From Bradyrhizobium stylosanthis (GTDB taxonomy: Bacteria > Pseudomonadota > Alphaproteobacteria > Rhizobiales > Xanthobacteraceae): 64,000 nucleotides of DNA. The notes under the pieces were generated by a model. That model made no database searches. It was not told the DNA's origin and saw only the letters and a program-made list of their open reading frames with translations. Shown here piece after piece: positions 42,649 to 51,253 of this stretch (position 1 is the first letter of the stretch; every line of letters begins with the position of its first letter). The stretch is taken from positions 186,001 through 250,000 of the forward strand of contig NZ_LVEM01000004.1 in the NCBI RefSeq assembly GCF_001641335.1, written 5' to 3'. The translations under genes were made by a program, and so were the position numbers.

Positions 42649-43722
42649 TCAGTCCACCATGTCCGCGACCGCCTTGCCGCAGGCGGTGGTGTCGGCGTTG
42701 CCGCCGAGATCCTTGGTGCGCAGCGTGCGTTCGGCGAGCGTCCGCTCGATCGCATCGACGATCGACTTGCCGGCTTCCTTCTCGCCGAGATGCTCGAGCA
42801 TCATCGCGCCGGACCAGATCGCGCCGATCGGGTTGGCGATGCCCTGCCCCGCGATGTCAGGCGCCGAGCCGTGCACCGGCTCGAACACCGAGGGGAAATC
42901 GCCCTCGGGATTGATGTTACCCGACGGCGCGATGCCGATGGTGCCGGTGCAGGCCGGGCCGAGGTCGGAGAGGATGTCGCCGAACAGGTTCGAGCCGACC
43001 ACGACGTCGAACCAGTCCGGATGCAGCACGAAGTTCGCCGTCAGGATGTCGATGTGGTACTTGTCCCACTTCACGCCCGGAAACTTCTTGGCCATCGCCT
43101 CCACGCGCTCGTCCCAATAGGGCATGGTGATGGAGATGCCGTTCGACTTGGTCGCCGAGGTCAGGTGCTTCTTCGGCCGCGACTGTGCGAGCTCGAAGGC
43201 GAACTTCAGGATGCGGTCGACGCCGGTGCGGGTCATCACGGTCTGCTGGGTGACGAACTCGCGGTCGGTGTCCGGGAACATGCGGCCGCCGACCGAGGAA
43301 TATTCACCTTCGGTGTTCTCGCGCACCACCCAGAAATCGATGTCGCCGGGCTTGCGGTTCGCGAGCGGCGACGGCACGCCGGGCATCAGCCGCACCGGAC
43401 GCAAATTCACATACTGGTCGAACTCGCGGCGAAACTTGATCAGCGAGCCCCACAGCGAGACGTGATCCGGAATCTTGGCCGGCCAGCCCACCGCGCCGAA
43501 ATAGATCGCGTCGTGCTTGCCGATCTTCTCCTTCCAGTCGTCCGGCATCATCTGGCCGTGCTTCTCGTAATAGTCCCAGGACGAGAAGTCGAAATGGTCG
43601 AAATGCACGGAGACGCCGTGCTTCTTCGCCGCCGCCTCCAGGACGCGCAGGCCCTCCGGCATGACTTCCTTGCCGATGCCGTCGCCGGGAATGACCGCGA
43701 TCCGATATTGTTTCTTGCTCAT
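42649..43722 (-). CDS. tartrate / D-malate-type dehydrogenase (isocitrate-isopropylmalate DH family)
   Basis: A 357-residue beta-decarboxylating dehydrogenase. The N-terminal IAVIPGDGIGKEV, the RENTEGEYSS loop, the TKSNG Lys, the metal-binding DILSDLGPA Asp residues and the EPVHGSAPDIAG nucleotide site are all present. The NLRPVRLMPGV stretch and length fit tartrate dehydrogenase (D-malate dehydrogenase, DmlA/TtuC type), which oxidises tartrate, meso-tartrate or D-malate. It is divergent from the SDR at 43878. The start at 43722 matches the family; there is no support for the 30-residue extension. Confidence 0.88.
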   Translation of the reverse strand: MSKKQYRIAVIPGDGIGKEVMPEGLRVLEAAAKKHGVSVHFDHFDFSSWDYYEKHGQMMPDDWKEKIGKHDAIYFGAVGWPAKIPDHVSLWGSLIKFRREFDQYVNLRPVRLMPGVPSPLANRKPGDIDFWVVRENTEGEYSSVGGRMFPDTDREFVTQQTVMTRTGVDRILKFAFELAQSRPKKHLTSATKSNGISITMPYWDERVEAMAKKFPGVKWDKYHIDILTANFVLHPDWFDVVVGSNLFGDILSDLGPACTGTIGIAPSGNINPEGDFPSVFEPVHGSAPDIAGQGIANPIGAIWSGAMMLEHLGEKEAGKSIVDAIERTLAERTLRTKDLGGNADTTACGKAVADMVD

Positions 43723-43737
43723 CGAGAACGTCCTTGG

Positions 43738-43814
43738 TTGGTCCGGCAGCCGCCGCGCTTTGATCGCACTGCAATGGACCAAAGTCGCGGGCAGCGCAAC
43801 GCTGCACTGCAATG
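43738..43814. promoter_or_regulatory. repeats in the tartrate-dehydrogenase / SDR divergent gap
   Basis: The 11-mer GCACTGCAATG occurs at 43766-43776 and again at 43804-43814, 38 bases apart, each followed by a GACC. TTGGTCC (43738-43744) and GGACCAA (43776-43782) are inverted. These may be binding sites for a regulator encoded elsewhere. Confidence 0.45.
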
Positions 43815-43877
43815 TTGACCATGGCGCGGCCGAGCGCCTACTGATTTGATCCTGTTCCTGTCCTGCGAGTACTCCCC

Positions 43878-44654
43878 ATGGATCTGCATCTGCGTGGCAA
43901 GCGCGTCCTGATCACCGGCGCGTCCAAGGGCATTGGCGCAGCCGCCGCCGAGGCGTTCGCCGAGGAAGGCGCGCACCTCCTGCTGGCGGCCCGGAACGGC
44001 GATCAGCTCAAGGCACTGGCCGACCGGTTGCGCTCCGCGCACCAGATCGACGCAGCAACCAGCGTGGTCGATCTGCGCAATGCTGCGGATCTGGCGCGCC
44101 TTGCCAAGGAAGCCGCCGATATCGACGTGCTCGTCAATAACGCCGGCGACATCCCCGGCGGCTCGATCGACAAGATCGACGAGGCGACCTGGCGGCACGC
44201 CTGGGAATTGAAGGTGTTCGGCTATATCAACCTGACGCGGCAGATCTACGCGCAGATGAAGGCCAAGGGCGGCGGCGTGATCGTCAACGACATCGGCGCG
44301 GCCGGCGAGAAGTTCGACGCCAACTATGTCTGCGGCAGTGCCGGCAATGCCGCGTTGATGGCCTTTACCCGCGCGCTCGGCGGCAAGAGCCTCGCCGATA
44401 ACATCCGCGTGGTCGGCATCAACCCCGGCCCGGTCGGCACCGACCGCCACGTCACCCTGCTCAAGACCCGGGCAAAACACCAGTTCGGTGACGAGAGCCG
44501 CTACAAGGAATTCCAGAAGGGCCTGCCGCTCGGCCGCCCCGCCCATGCGCGCGAGATCGGCGATCTCATGGCGTTCCTCGCCTCGGATCGCGCCGGCTAC
44601 ACGTCGGGTGTCATCTACACGGTGGATGGCGGCATCAGCGCGGGTTGGGGTTAA
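43878..44654 (+). CDS. SDR family protein with degenerate catalytic residues
   Basis: A 258-residue short-chain dehydrogenase fold. The cofactor motif TGASKGIG (13-20) and NNAG (87-90) are normal. The catalytic Tyr150 is present, but at the Lys position four residues later there is Ser154, and the usual catalytic Ser is replaced in VNDIGAAGE. This variant (YxxGSAGNAAL) looks conserved in a subgroup, so it is not necessarily dead, but standard SDR catalysis is doubtful. The first start, ATG at 43878, follows CCCC with no clear ribosome site. It is divergent from the tartrate dehydrogenase. Confidence 0.85.
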   Translation: MDLHLRGKRVLITGASKGIGAAAAEAFAEEGAHLLLAARNGDQLKALADRLRSAHQIDAATSVVDLRNAADLARLAKEAADIDVLVNNAGDIPGGSIDKIDEATWRHAWELKVFGYINLTRQIYAQMKAKGGGVIVNDIGAAGEKFDANYVCGSAGNAALMAFTRALGGKSLADNIRVVGINPGPVGTDRHVTLLKTRAKHQFGDESRYKEFQKGLPLGRPAHAREIGDLMAFLASDRAGYTSGVIYTVDGGISAGWG

Positions 44655-44663
44655 CTCTATCCG

Positions 44664-44745
44664 AGTCATTGCGAGCGCAGCGAAGCAATCCAGCAGTGCA
44701 TCTTTGGGCAACAGTTTGGATTGCTTCGCTGCGCGCGCAATGACG
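44664..44745. repeat. palindromic repeat, 'gtcattgcgagcgcagcgaagc' family (A)
   Basis: The arms gtcattgcgagcgcagcgaa and ttcgctgcgcgcgcaatgac are nearly perfect, with an inner caatcca / tggattg pair. It lies between the SDR and amidase genes; the amidase ribosome site begins just after it. Confidence 0.9.
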
Positions 44746-44771
44746 ATTGAATAAGCACAGGAGTAAAATAA

Positions 44772-46190
44772 TTGTCTCAGGACCTGATCCGCGAAACAGC
44801 CTGCACCGTCGTCGACAAGCTGCGCTCCGGCGACGTTTCGCCGCTCGAGCTGCTGGACGTGGTGGAGAAGCGCGTCAAGGAGGTCGACGGCAAGGTCAAC
44901 GCGCTGCCGACGCTGTGCTTTGACCGGGCGCGGGATAGCGCGAAGGCGCTGATGCAGAAGCCGGCCGGCGCGCGCGGCCTGCTCGCGGGCCTGCCGCTGC
45001 CGATCAAGGACCTGACCGACGTCGCGGGCGTCCTGAACACGCAGGGCTCGCCCATCTTCAAGGACAACATCCCCGCGAAGTCCGACCTCATGGTCGAGAA
45101 CCTCGAGGCCAATGGCGCGGTGGTCTACGCCAAGTCGAACACGCCGGAGTTCGGCGCGGGTGCCAACACCTTCAACGAGGTGTTCGGCGCGACGCTCAAT
45201 CCCTGGGATACGACGAAGTCGGCTGCGGGCTCGTCAGGCGGCGCGGCCGTGGCGCTCGCGACGGGCATGGCCTGGCTGGCGCAGGGCTCAGACATGGGCG
45301 GCAGCTTGCGCAGCCCGGCGGCCTTCTGCGGCGTCGTCGGCATGCGGCCGAGCATCGGCCGCGTCGCACATACCCCGAAGTCGGGCATCGATCGCAATCT
45401 CGGCGTGGTCGGCCCGATGGCGCGCAACGTCGAGGATCTCGCGCTGCTGCTGGATGCCATGAGCGGCGACTATGCGGACGATCCGCTGTCGCTGCCGGCC
45501 CCCTTAACCTCGTTCCTGTCGGCGGCACAGGCGGGCAAGAAGCCGAAGCGCATCGCCTATTCGCCCGATCTCGGCATCACGCCTGTTGATCCCGAGGTCA
45601 AGGCCATCACGCGCAAGGCTGCGGAACGTTTCGCGGAAGCCGGTGCCATCGTGGAGGAAGCGCATCCGGATTGGCGCGAGGCGCATGAATGCTTCCACGT
45701 GCTGCGCGCGTTCGATTTTGCGATCACCAAGGCCAATCTGCTGCGCACCAAGCGCGACCTGCTCAAGCCCGAGGTGATCTGGAACATCGAGGAGGGCCTC
45801 AAGCTCACGGTCGATCAGCTCGCGCGCGCCCAGGCGCAGCGCGTCGGCATGACCGCCCGCGCGGTCGAATTCTTCAAAACGTACGACCTGCTGCTGACGC
45901 CGACCACGATCGTGCCGCCCTTCCCGATCGAGAACCGCTATGTCGCCGAATGCGCGGGCAAGCGGTTCGAGAACTATGTCGAATGGCTTGGCATCGTCTA
46001 CGCCATCACGCTCGCGTGCTGCCCATCGCTGTCGCTGCCATGCGGGTTCACGGCGTCCGGCCTGCCGGTCGGCGTGCAGGTGGTCGGTGCGCCGCGCGCG
46101 GACGCACAGGTGCTCGCCGGCGCGAAGGTGCTGGAAGATATATTGAACCTCCGCGGCACGACGCCGATCGATCCGAAGGTGAAAGCATAG
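44772..46190 (+). CDS. amidase (amidase signature family)
   Basis: A 472-residue amidase. The Ser-cisSer-Lys triad is Lys79 (PIKDLTD), Ser154 (AAGSSGG) and Ser178 (DMGGSLR), with the standard 24-residue spacing between the two Ser. It hydrolyses amides to acid and ammonia; the substrate is unknown. The start codon is TTG at 44772 with an AGGAG site eight bases upstream (44759-44763); no better ATG lies near. It stands alone after a repeat and may serve the amino-acid genes downstream, but no operon link is visible. Confidence 0.92.
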   Translation: MSQDLIRETACTVVDKLRSGDVSPLELLDVVEKRVKEVDGKVNALPTLCFDRARDSAKALMQKPAGARGLLAGLPLPIKDLTDVAGVLNTQGSPIFKDNIPAKSDLMVENLEANGAVVYAKSNTPEFGAGANTFNEVFGATLNPWDTTKSAAGSSGGAAVALATGMAWLAQGSDMGGSLRSPAAFCGVVGMRPSIGRVAHTPKSGIDRNLGVVGPMARNVEDLALLLDAMSGDYADDPLSLPAPLTSFLSAAQAGKKPKRIAYSPDLGITPVDPEVKAITRKAAERFAEAGAIVEEAHPDWREAHECFHVLRAFDFAITKANLLRTKRDLLKPEVIWNIEEGLKLTVDQLARAQAQRVGMTARAVEFFKTYDLLLTPTTIVPPFPIENRYVAECAGKRFENYVEWLGIVYAITLACCPSLSLPCGFTASGLPVGVQVVGAPRADAQVLAGAKVLEDILNLRGTTPIDPKVKA

Positions 46191-46199
46191 AGCGGTGCC

Positions 46200-46229
46200 G
46201 CACCGGGGAACTTAGCCGTCCTCCGGTGC
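46200..46229 (+). terminator. hairpin after the amidase gene
   Basis: GCACCGG (46200-46206) pairs with CCGGTGC (46223-46229), ten bases after the stop. There is no T-run. Between it and the small gene at 46292 nothing else is visible. Confidence 0.4.
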
Positions 46230-46291
46230 CGGCAACCTTCAGGTCGTTTCAACGCGGCGAGTTAGCAAGGCCGCGATGCTCTGGTCCGCGC

Positions 46292-46504
46292 CTAGTCGTT
46301 CACTTTCGGGCCGCCGTGATATTGATGCGCATCGGCGCCTGCATCCTCCGTCATGGCCGTGTGGGCCATGGAGCCGGGAGACATCTGCGACATCTGGGCG
46401 GCTGTTTCGGACGCCATGACTGGATGGTGCACCACCTCGCGGGCTGAGGCGGCGGAGCAAAGCGCGACCAGGACGGCCGACGCGGCGAGAACAGACTTCA
46501 TCAT
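46292..46504 (-). CDS. small Met/His-rich exported protein, unknown function
   Basis: A 70-residue protein with a clear Sec signal peptide (MKSVLAASAVLVALCSAASA, cleavage after about residue 22) leaving a mature peptide of about 48 residues. The mature part is rich in Met and His (VHHPVMASE, MSQMSPGSMAHTAM, DAHQYHGG). I do not recognise the family. Met/His-rich periplasmic peptides often bind copper or other metals, which is inference only. The start at 46504 has an AGAGGAA site. It has no close partner; the permease gene begins downstream on the other side of a 123-base gap. Confidence 0.7.
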   Translation of the reverse strand: MMKSVLAASAVLVALCSAASAREVVHHPVMASETAAQMSQMSPGSMAHTAMTEDAGADAHQYHGGPKVND

Positions 46505-46627
46505 GATTCGACGTTCCTCTTGTTGAGTGCCACCAGCACGATTGAGGTGGATCTCGCAACGTAGGATTCCCAGTCGAAATCCCGTGTCGCGTTATAGGCA
46601 CGGCATAAAGAGTTCGTGTTCCCCTGG

Positions 46628-47737
46628 TTACCTCGAAGCGGTGCTTGCCTCGAGACTGCGGCTGTAGCGCGACATCGCGAAGCAAAAGACGAAATAGATC
46701 GCCGCGACGAAGATGTAGACTTCCACCGAGAACTGCTGCCACGCCGGATCGATGATCGCGGTCTTGGCCGTTGTCAGGAGGTCGAAGATGCCGATGATCA
46801 GGACGAGGCTGGTGTCCTTGAAGAAGGCGATGAAGGTGTTGACCAGCGGCGGGATGACGTGGCGGATCGCCTGCGGCAGGACGATCAGCCGGTGCTTGCG
46901 CCAGTAGGACAGGCCAAGCGCGTCGGCCGCCTCGTATTGCCCGCGCGGCACGGCCTGAAGACCGCCGCGGATAACTTCGGCGAGGTAGGCACCCGCGAAC
47001 AGGATGATCGCGATCTGCGCGCGCAAGAGCTTGTCGATGTTGAACCCGGCGGGCATGAACAACGGAAACATCACACTCGCCATGAACAGCAGGCTGACCA
47101 GCGGCACGCCGCGGATCAGCTCGACATAGAGCACGCTGAGCGAGCGGATCGCCGGCAGCTTCGAGCGCCGTCCGAGCGCCACGAGGATGCCGAGCGGGAA
47201 GCCGAACGCCAACCCGAATGTCGCCAGGATCAACGTCACCGGAAGGCCGCCCCAACGATCCTGCGAGACGAAGGAGAGCCCGAAGACGCCGCCCCACATC
47301 AGCACGCTGATCAGCGCCAGCGCGCCGATCCAGAGATAGACGAGTTCGCGCCGCCACAGGGCGCGGCGGGTCGAGAGAAAATACAGCGCGATGAACAGCA
47401 GCACCGACATCGCCGGCCGCCACTGCTCGTCGAACGGATAGGTGCCGAACAGGATAAAGCGGTATTTCTCGGGAATGATGGCCCAGCAGGCGCCGACGCC
47501 GCGCGCCGCGCGGCAGGCGCTGGAGTCGTTGGCCGGCGTCAGCCAGACGGCATTTGCGATGCCCCATTGCAGGAAGCTGAAGACGCCCTTGGCGAGGATC
47601 GCCACCAGCACCACCGTGAGGATGCCGTTTGGGATCGACGAGAACAGATTCTGGCGCAGCCAGCGCAACACCGGATTGCCAGCCTGCGGCCGGCGAGCGG
47701 CGCGGGGTGCATCGGGGATGTCGGTGATTGCGGTCAT
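46628..47737 (-). CDS. aapM: polar amino-acid ABC transporter permease, AapM-like
   Basis: A 369-residue permease of the His/Glu/Gln transporter class, second of the pair. The EAA loop QYEAADALGLSYWRKHRLIV is at about 267-286, and the RGVPLVSLLF motif near 209. It has the extra N-terminal membrane region that marks the AapM/BztC group. Its start at 47737 is two bases after the end of aapQ. The ATPase gene (aapP) that normally follows is absent; downstream is only the small exported protein on the other side of a gap. Confidence 0.88.
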   Translation of the reverse strand: MTAITDIPDAPRAARRPQAGNPVLRWLRQNLFSSIPNGILTVVLVAILAKGVFSFLQWGIANAVWLTPANDSSACRAARGVGACWAIIPEKYRFILFGTYPFDEQWRPAMSVLLFIALYFLSTRRALWRRELVYLWIGALALISVLMWGGVFGLSFVSQDRWGGLPVTLILATFGLAFGFPLGILVALGRRSKLPAIRSLSVLYVELIRGVPLVSLLFMASVMFPLFMPAGFNIDKLLRAQIAIILFAGAYLAEVIRGGLQAVPRGQYEAADALGLSYWRKHRLIVLPQAIRHVIPPLVNTFIAFFKDTSLVLIIGIFDLLTTAKTAIIDPAWQQFSVEVYIFVAAIYFVFCFAMSRYSRSLEASTASR

Positions 47738-47739
47738 GC

Positions 47740-48927
47740 TCAGCGCTCCACCAGCGCGATGCGCGCATTGAACCAGTTCATGAAGAAGCTGATGGAAAGG
47801 CTGATGGTCAGGAACACAGCCATGATCAGCGCGATGGCCTCGATTGCCTGCCCGGTCTGGTTCAGCGTGGTGTTGGCGACCGAGACCACGTCCTGGTAGC
47901 CGATCGCGACCGCAAGCGAGGAGTTCTTCGTCAAGTTGAGATACTGGCTCGTCATCGGCGGCACGATCACGCGCAGCGCCTGCGGCAGGATGATCTGCCG
48001 CAGCATGAAGCTGCGGCGCAGGCCGAGCGCGTTGGCGGCATCCCATTGGCCGCGCGGCACGGACTGGATGCCGCTGCGCACGATCTCGGCGATGAAGGCC
48101 GAGGTGTAGGTCACGAGCGCGATCAAGAGCGCGAAGTACTCCGGCGCCAGCGTCAGCCCGCCGACGAAGTTGAAGCCGCGCAGCTCCGGCCATTCGATCG
48201 TCCAGGAGACGCCCAGCACCAGCGAGACCGCCGCGGGCAGCGCGACGACGAGACCGAGCGCGAACGGCCAGGCCGGCCGCGGCCTGCCGTCGCGCATCTG
48301 CTGGGCGATCAGCCATCGCCGGATGACGTAGAACGCAACCAGGCCCAGCGCCGCCGTGCCGAGCACCCAGAGCTGCGGCGGCCCGAACGGGATCGCCGGC
48401 AGGATCAGGCCGCGATTGGAGAGGAACACGCCCTCGACGGGACGCCATGCCGCGCGCGCGGCCGGCAGGGCCTGCATCAGCACGTACCAGAACAGCAATT
48501 GAAGCAGCAGCGGAATGTCGCGCAGCGTCTCGACATAGACCGCGGCGAGCCGCGACAGCAGCCAGTTGGCCGACAGCCGGGAGATGCCGACCAGCGTGCC
48601 CAGGATCGTCGCGAGCACGATGCCGATCACCGCGACGCGCAGGGTGTTGGCGATGCCGACAACGAAGGCCCAGAGGTAGGTATCCCGCGGACTATAGGCG
48701 AGCAGGCTGTCGGCAATGGGCATGCCGGCCTCGCGGCCGAGGAAGGCGAAGCCGGTGGTGATGCGGCGGGCCGACAGATTGGTGACGGTGTTGGACCAGA
48801 GGAAGGCCACGACACCGACGGCGATCCCCACCACCAGCACCTGCCAGAACAGGCCCTTCAGCTCGCGGGGGCCCCATGCACCGAACAGGCTGCGGCGCGG
48901 CGGCGGTCTCGGCGTGTCCGTGGTCAC
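47740..48927 (-). CDS. aapQ: polar amino-acid ABC transporter permease, AapQ-like
   Basis: A 395-residue permease. It has an N-terminal helix before the family domain (AapQ/BztB type), then RDIPLLLQLLFWY near 175 and the EAA loop RGQWDAANALGLRRSFMLRQ in the C-terminal part. A GTG at 48927 is chosen as start: it gives the family length of about 400 residues and has an AAGGA site upstream, while earlier ATGs would run into the divergent regulator and its operator. It is the first gene of the minus-strand arm, with RpiR divergent. Confidence 0.85.
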   Translation of the reverse strand: MTTDTPRPPPRRSLFGAWGPRELKGLFWQVLVVGIAVGVVAFLWSNTVTNLSARRITTGFAFLGREAGMPIADSLLAYSPRDTYLWAFVVGIANTLRVAVIGIVLATILGTLVGISRLSANWLLSRLAAVYVETLRDIPLLLQLLFWYVLMQALPAARAAWRPVEGVFLSNRGLILPAIPFGPPQLWVLGTAALGLVAFYVIRRWLIAQQMRDGRPRPAWPFALGLVVALPAAVSLVLGVSWTIEWPELRGFNFVGGLTLAPEYFALLIALVTYTSAFIAEIVRSGIQSVPRGQWDAANALGLRRSFMLRQIILPQALRVIVPPMTSQYLNLTKNSSLAVAIGYQDVVSVANTTLNQTGQAIEAIALIMAVFLTISLSISFFMNWFNARIALVER

Positions 48928-48978
48928 AGCACAAAAATCCTTCTCGAAGGCAACGATTTCCGGCGGCGGCACGTCAAC

Positions 48979-49007
48979 TGTTGCACCAATCTGAAAAGCG
49001 TGCAACA
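48979..49007. promoter_or_regulatory. RpiR-type operator candidate, perfect 8-13-8 palindrome
   Basis: TGTTGCAC (48979-48986), 13 bases, GTGCAACA (49000-49007). It lies nine bases before the RpiR start codon and about 52 bases upstream of aapQ, so one bound dimer could control both directions. Confidence 0.7.
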
Positions 49008-49015
49008 AATGTTTC

Positions 49016-49888
49016 ATGGCCGAGCCCGCGAAATCCTCGCCGCTGAGCGAACTGCGCATCGCATTGCCATCGCTCCCCCTGCGCCTGCAGGAGGTCGGCC
49101 GCTTCGTCGCCGCCAATGATTACGACGCCACCACCCGTTCGATGCGCGATCTCGCGGCGGAGGCCGGCGCCGATCCCGCCGCGTTCACGCGCCTTGCCAA
49201 GGCGATCGGCTATTCCGGCTGGGACGAGCTCCGCGCCGCGCTGACGGAAGCGCGACGGCCGTCGCAGACCTCGCCCTTCTCCGCCAGGGCGAAGAGCCGG
49301 CGGCATGGTCCCAACGCCGACGTCGCACTCGTCATCGACAAGCTCGAGGCCGAGGCCGCCGGCCTGCCGCGCATTCCGGCGCAACCCATTGCAGAGGCCG
49401 CCCGCGCCCTTCACGACGCCAAGCGGGTCTGGATCGCGGGCTATCGGAGCTGCCGCAGCGTCGCCGAGCTATTGAATTACGAGCTGCGGCTGTTCCGCCC
49501 CGAGCAGGTGCAGCTCGTTGGCGCATCCGGTCCTGATGACCTCGATCTCGGCGCGTTCCGTACCGACGAAGCCGTCATCGTCATCGGCTTCCTGCCTTAC
49601 ACACATGCGAGCGTTCGCGTCGCGCAGGCCGCTCATCGCAGCGGCGCAACGCTGATCGCGATTGCCGACAGCCTCTCGGCGCCGATGGCCGAGGGCGCCG
49701 ACCATGTGCTGCTGTTCGAGGCCGCCTCCTCCCCCGGCTTCTTCCCCAGCCTCACCGGCGCGATCGCGATCGCGCAATCGCTCGCCGCGGTCACGTTCTC
49801 GCTCGGCGGCGTCGCCGCGAAGAAGCGTCTGGAAAATACCGAGGCGCGACTGACTGCTGCCTCCACCTACGTCTCGGAGAAAGGTTGA
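49016..49888 (+). CDS. MurR/RpiR family transcriptional regulator
   Basis: A 290-residue regulator with an N-terminal HTH_6 domain (about 1-80, with the AGADPAAFTRLAKAIGYSG recognition region described by position 50-68) and a C-terminal SIS sugar-isomerase-like domain (about 125-265, with VWIAGYRSCRSVAELL). RpiR regulators usually sense phosphorylated sugars, but in Rhizobiales several control amino-acid or polyol genes. It leads the plus-strand operon with the aminotransferase and binding-protein genes; only three bases separate it from the aminotransferase. Confidence 0.9.
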   Translation: MAEPAKSSPLSELRIALPSLPLRLQEVGRFVAANDYDATTRSMRDLAAEAGADPAAFTRLAKAIGYSGWDELRAALTEARRPSQTSPFSARAKSRRHGPNADVALVIDKLEAEAAGLPRIPAQPIAEAARALHDAKRVWIAGYRSCRSVAELLNYELRLFRPEQVQLVGASGPDDLDLGAFRTDEAVIVIGFLPYTHASVRVAQAAHRSGATLIAIADSLSAPMAEGADHVLLFEAASSPGFFPSLTGAIAIAQSLAAVTFSLGGVAAKKRLENTEARLTAASTYVSEKG

Positions 49889-49891
49889 CCC

Positions 49892-51241
49892 ATGAGCACT
49901 CGCACCAGCCGCGTGCTGCATCGCTCGCTGCGTGAAACGCCGCCCAAGGCGATCGGCGGCGAAGGCGTCTATCTGTTCGCGGAGGACGGCCGCCGCGTGA
50001 TCGACGCCTCCGGCGGCGCCGCGGTCTCCTGCCTCGGCCACCAGCATCCGCGCGTGATCGCGGCGATGGCCAAGCAGGCCTCGACGCTCGCCTATGCCCA
50101 CACCGCCTTCTTCTCGTCGGAGCCGGCCGAGGCGCTGGCCGAGAGGCTGGTCGGGCACGAGCCCGGCGGTCTCGCCTACGCCTATTTCGTCAGCGGCGGA
50201 TCGGAGGCGATCGAGGCCAGCATCAAGCTGGCGCGGCAATATTTCATCGAACGCGGCGAGCCGCAGCGGCAGCATTTCATCGCGCGGCGGCAGAGCTATC
50301 ACGGCAATACGCTCGGTGCGCTCGCCGCCGGCGGCAACGCCTGGCGGCGCGCGCCCTATGCACCGCTGCTCTCGGCCGCGTTCAGCCATGTGACCCCGGC
50401 CTTTGCCTATCACGAGAAGCACGACGACGAATCCGACGCGCAGTTCGTGGCGCGGCTCGCCGCCGAGCTCGAAGCCGAGTTTCAGCGGCTTGGCCCCGGC
50501 ACTGTCGCGGCATTCCTAGCCGAGCCCGTGGTCGGCGCCACCGCCGGTGCGGTGACCGCGCCCGACGGCTACTTCAAGGCCGTGCGCGAGATCTGCGACC
50601 GGCATGGTGCGCTGCTCATCCTCGACGAGGTCATGAGCGGCATGGGCCGCACCGGCACGACGCACGCGTGGGAGCAGGAGGGCGTCGCGCCTGATATCCA
50701 GGCGATCGCGAAGGGTCTCGGCGGCGGCTACCAGCCGATCGGCGCGATGCTCGCGAGCGGGAAAATCATCGATACCATCCGCTCCGGCTCGGGCGCATTC
50801 CAGCACGGCCATACTTATCTCGCGCATCCCCTCGCCTGCGCGGCCGCGCTGGCGGTGCAGGATGTGATCCGCGACGACAACCTGCTCGCGCAGGTCAAGG
50901 AGCGCGGCAAGCAGCTCGAGCATCGGCTGACCGAGCGCTTCGGCAATCACCGCCATGTCGGCGACATCAGGGGCCGCGGGCTGTTCTGGGCGATCGAGCT
51001 GGTCGCCGATCGCGCCAGCCGCACCTCATTCGATCCGGCGCTCAAGCTGCACCAGAAGATCAAGGCCGAAGCCTTCGCCAACGGGCTCGGCTGCTATCCC
51101 GGCGGCGGCACCGTGGACGGTGTCCGCGGCGACCACGTCCTGCTGGCGCCGCCCTATATCGCGTCGGCGGATGAGATCGACCAGATCGTCGACAAGCTCG
51201 GCACGGCCGTCGACAACGTGTTGCGTAGTGTCAATCACTGA
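49892..51241 (+). CDS. class III PLP-dependent aminotransferase
   Basis: A 449-residue aminotransferase of the omega-amino acid / acetylornithine class. The PLP Lys274 is in AIAKGLGGGYQ, and Asp245 in LILDEVMSGMGRTG contacts the pyridine ring; FVSGGSEAIE near 99-108 binds the phosphate. Substrates of this class include beta-alanine, GABA, taurine and related omega- or beta-amino acids; which one is not clear. It is in a tight operon with RpiR and the ABC binding protein, so it probably acts on the transported amino acid. Confidence 0.9.
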   Translation: MSTRTSRVLHRSLRETPPKAIGGEGVYLFAEDGRRVIDASGGAAVSCLGHQHPRVIAAMAKQASTLAYAHTAFFSSEPAEALAERLVGHEPGGLAYAYFVSGGSEAIEASIKLARQYFIERGEPQRQHFIARRQSYHGNTLGALAAGGNAWRRAPYAPLLSAAFSHVTPAFAYHEKHDDESDAQFVARLAAELEAEFQRLGPGTVAAFLAEPVVGATAGAVTAPDGYFKAVREICDRHGALLILDEVMSGMGRTGTTHAWEQEGVAPDIQAIAKGLGGGYQPIGAMLASGKIIDTIRSGSGAFQHGHTYLAHPLACAAALAVQDVIRDDNLLAQVKERGKQLEHRLTERFGNHRHVGDIRGRGLFWAIELVADRASRTSFDPALKLHQKIKAEAFANGLGCYPGGGTVDGVRGDHVLLAPPYIASADEIDQIVDKLGTAVDNVLRSVNH

Positions 51242-51253
51242 GGGGAGAGTAGT

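Noticed and set aside
46628..48448. A 606-residue reading of the aapM-like gene
   Set aside because: The N-terminal part is aapQ in another frame. The ATG at 47737 follows aapQ by two bases and matches the family.
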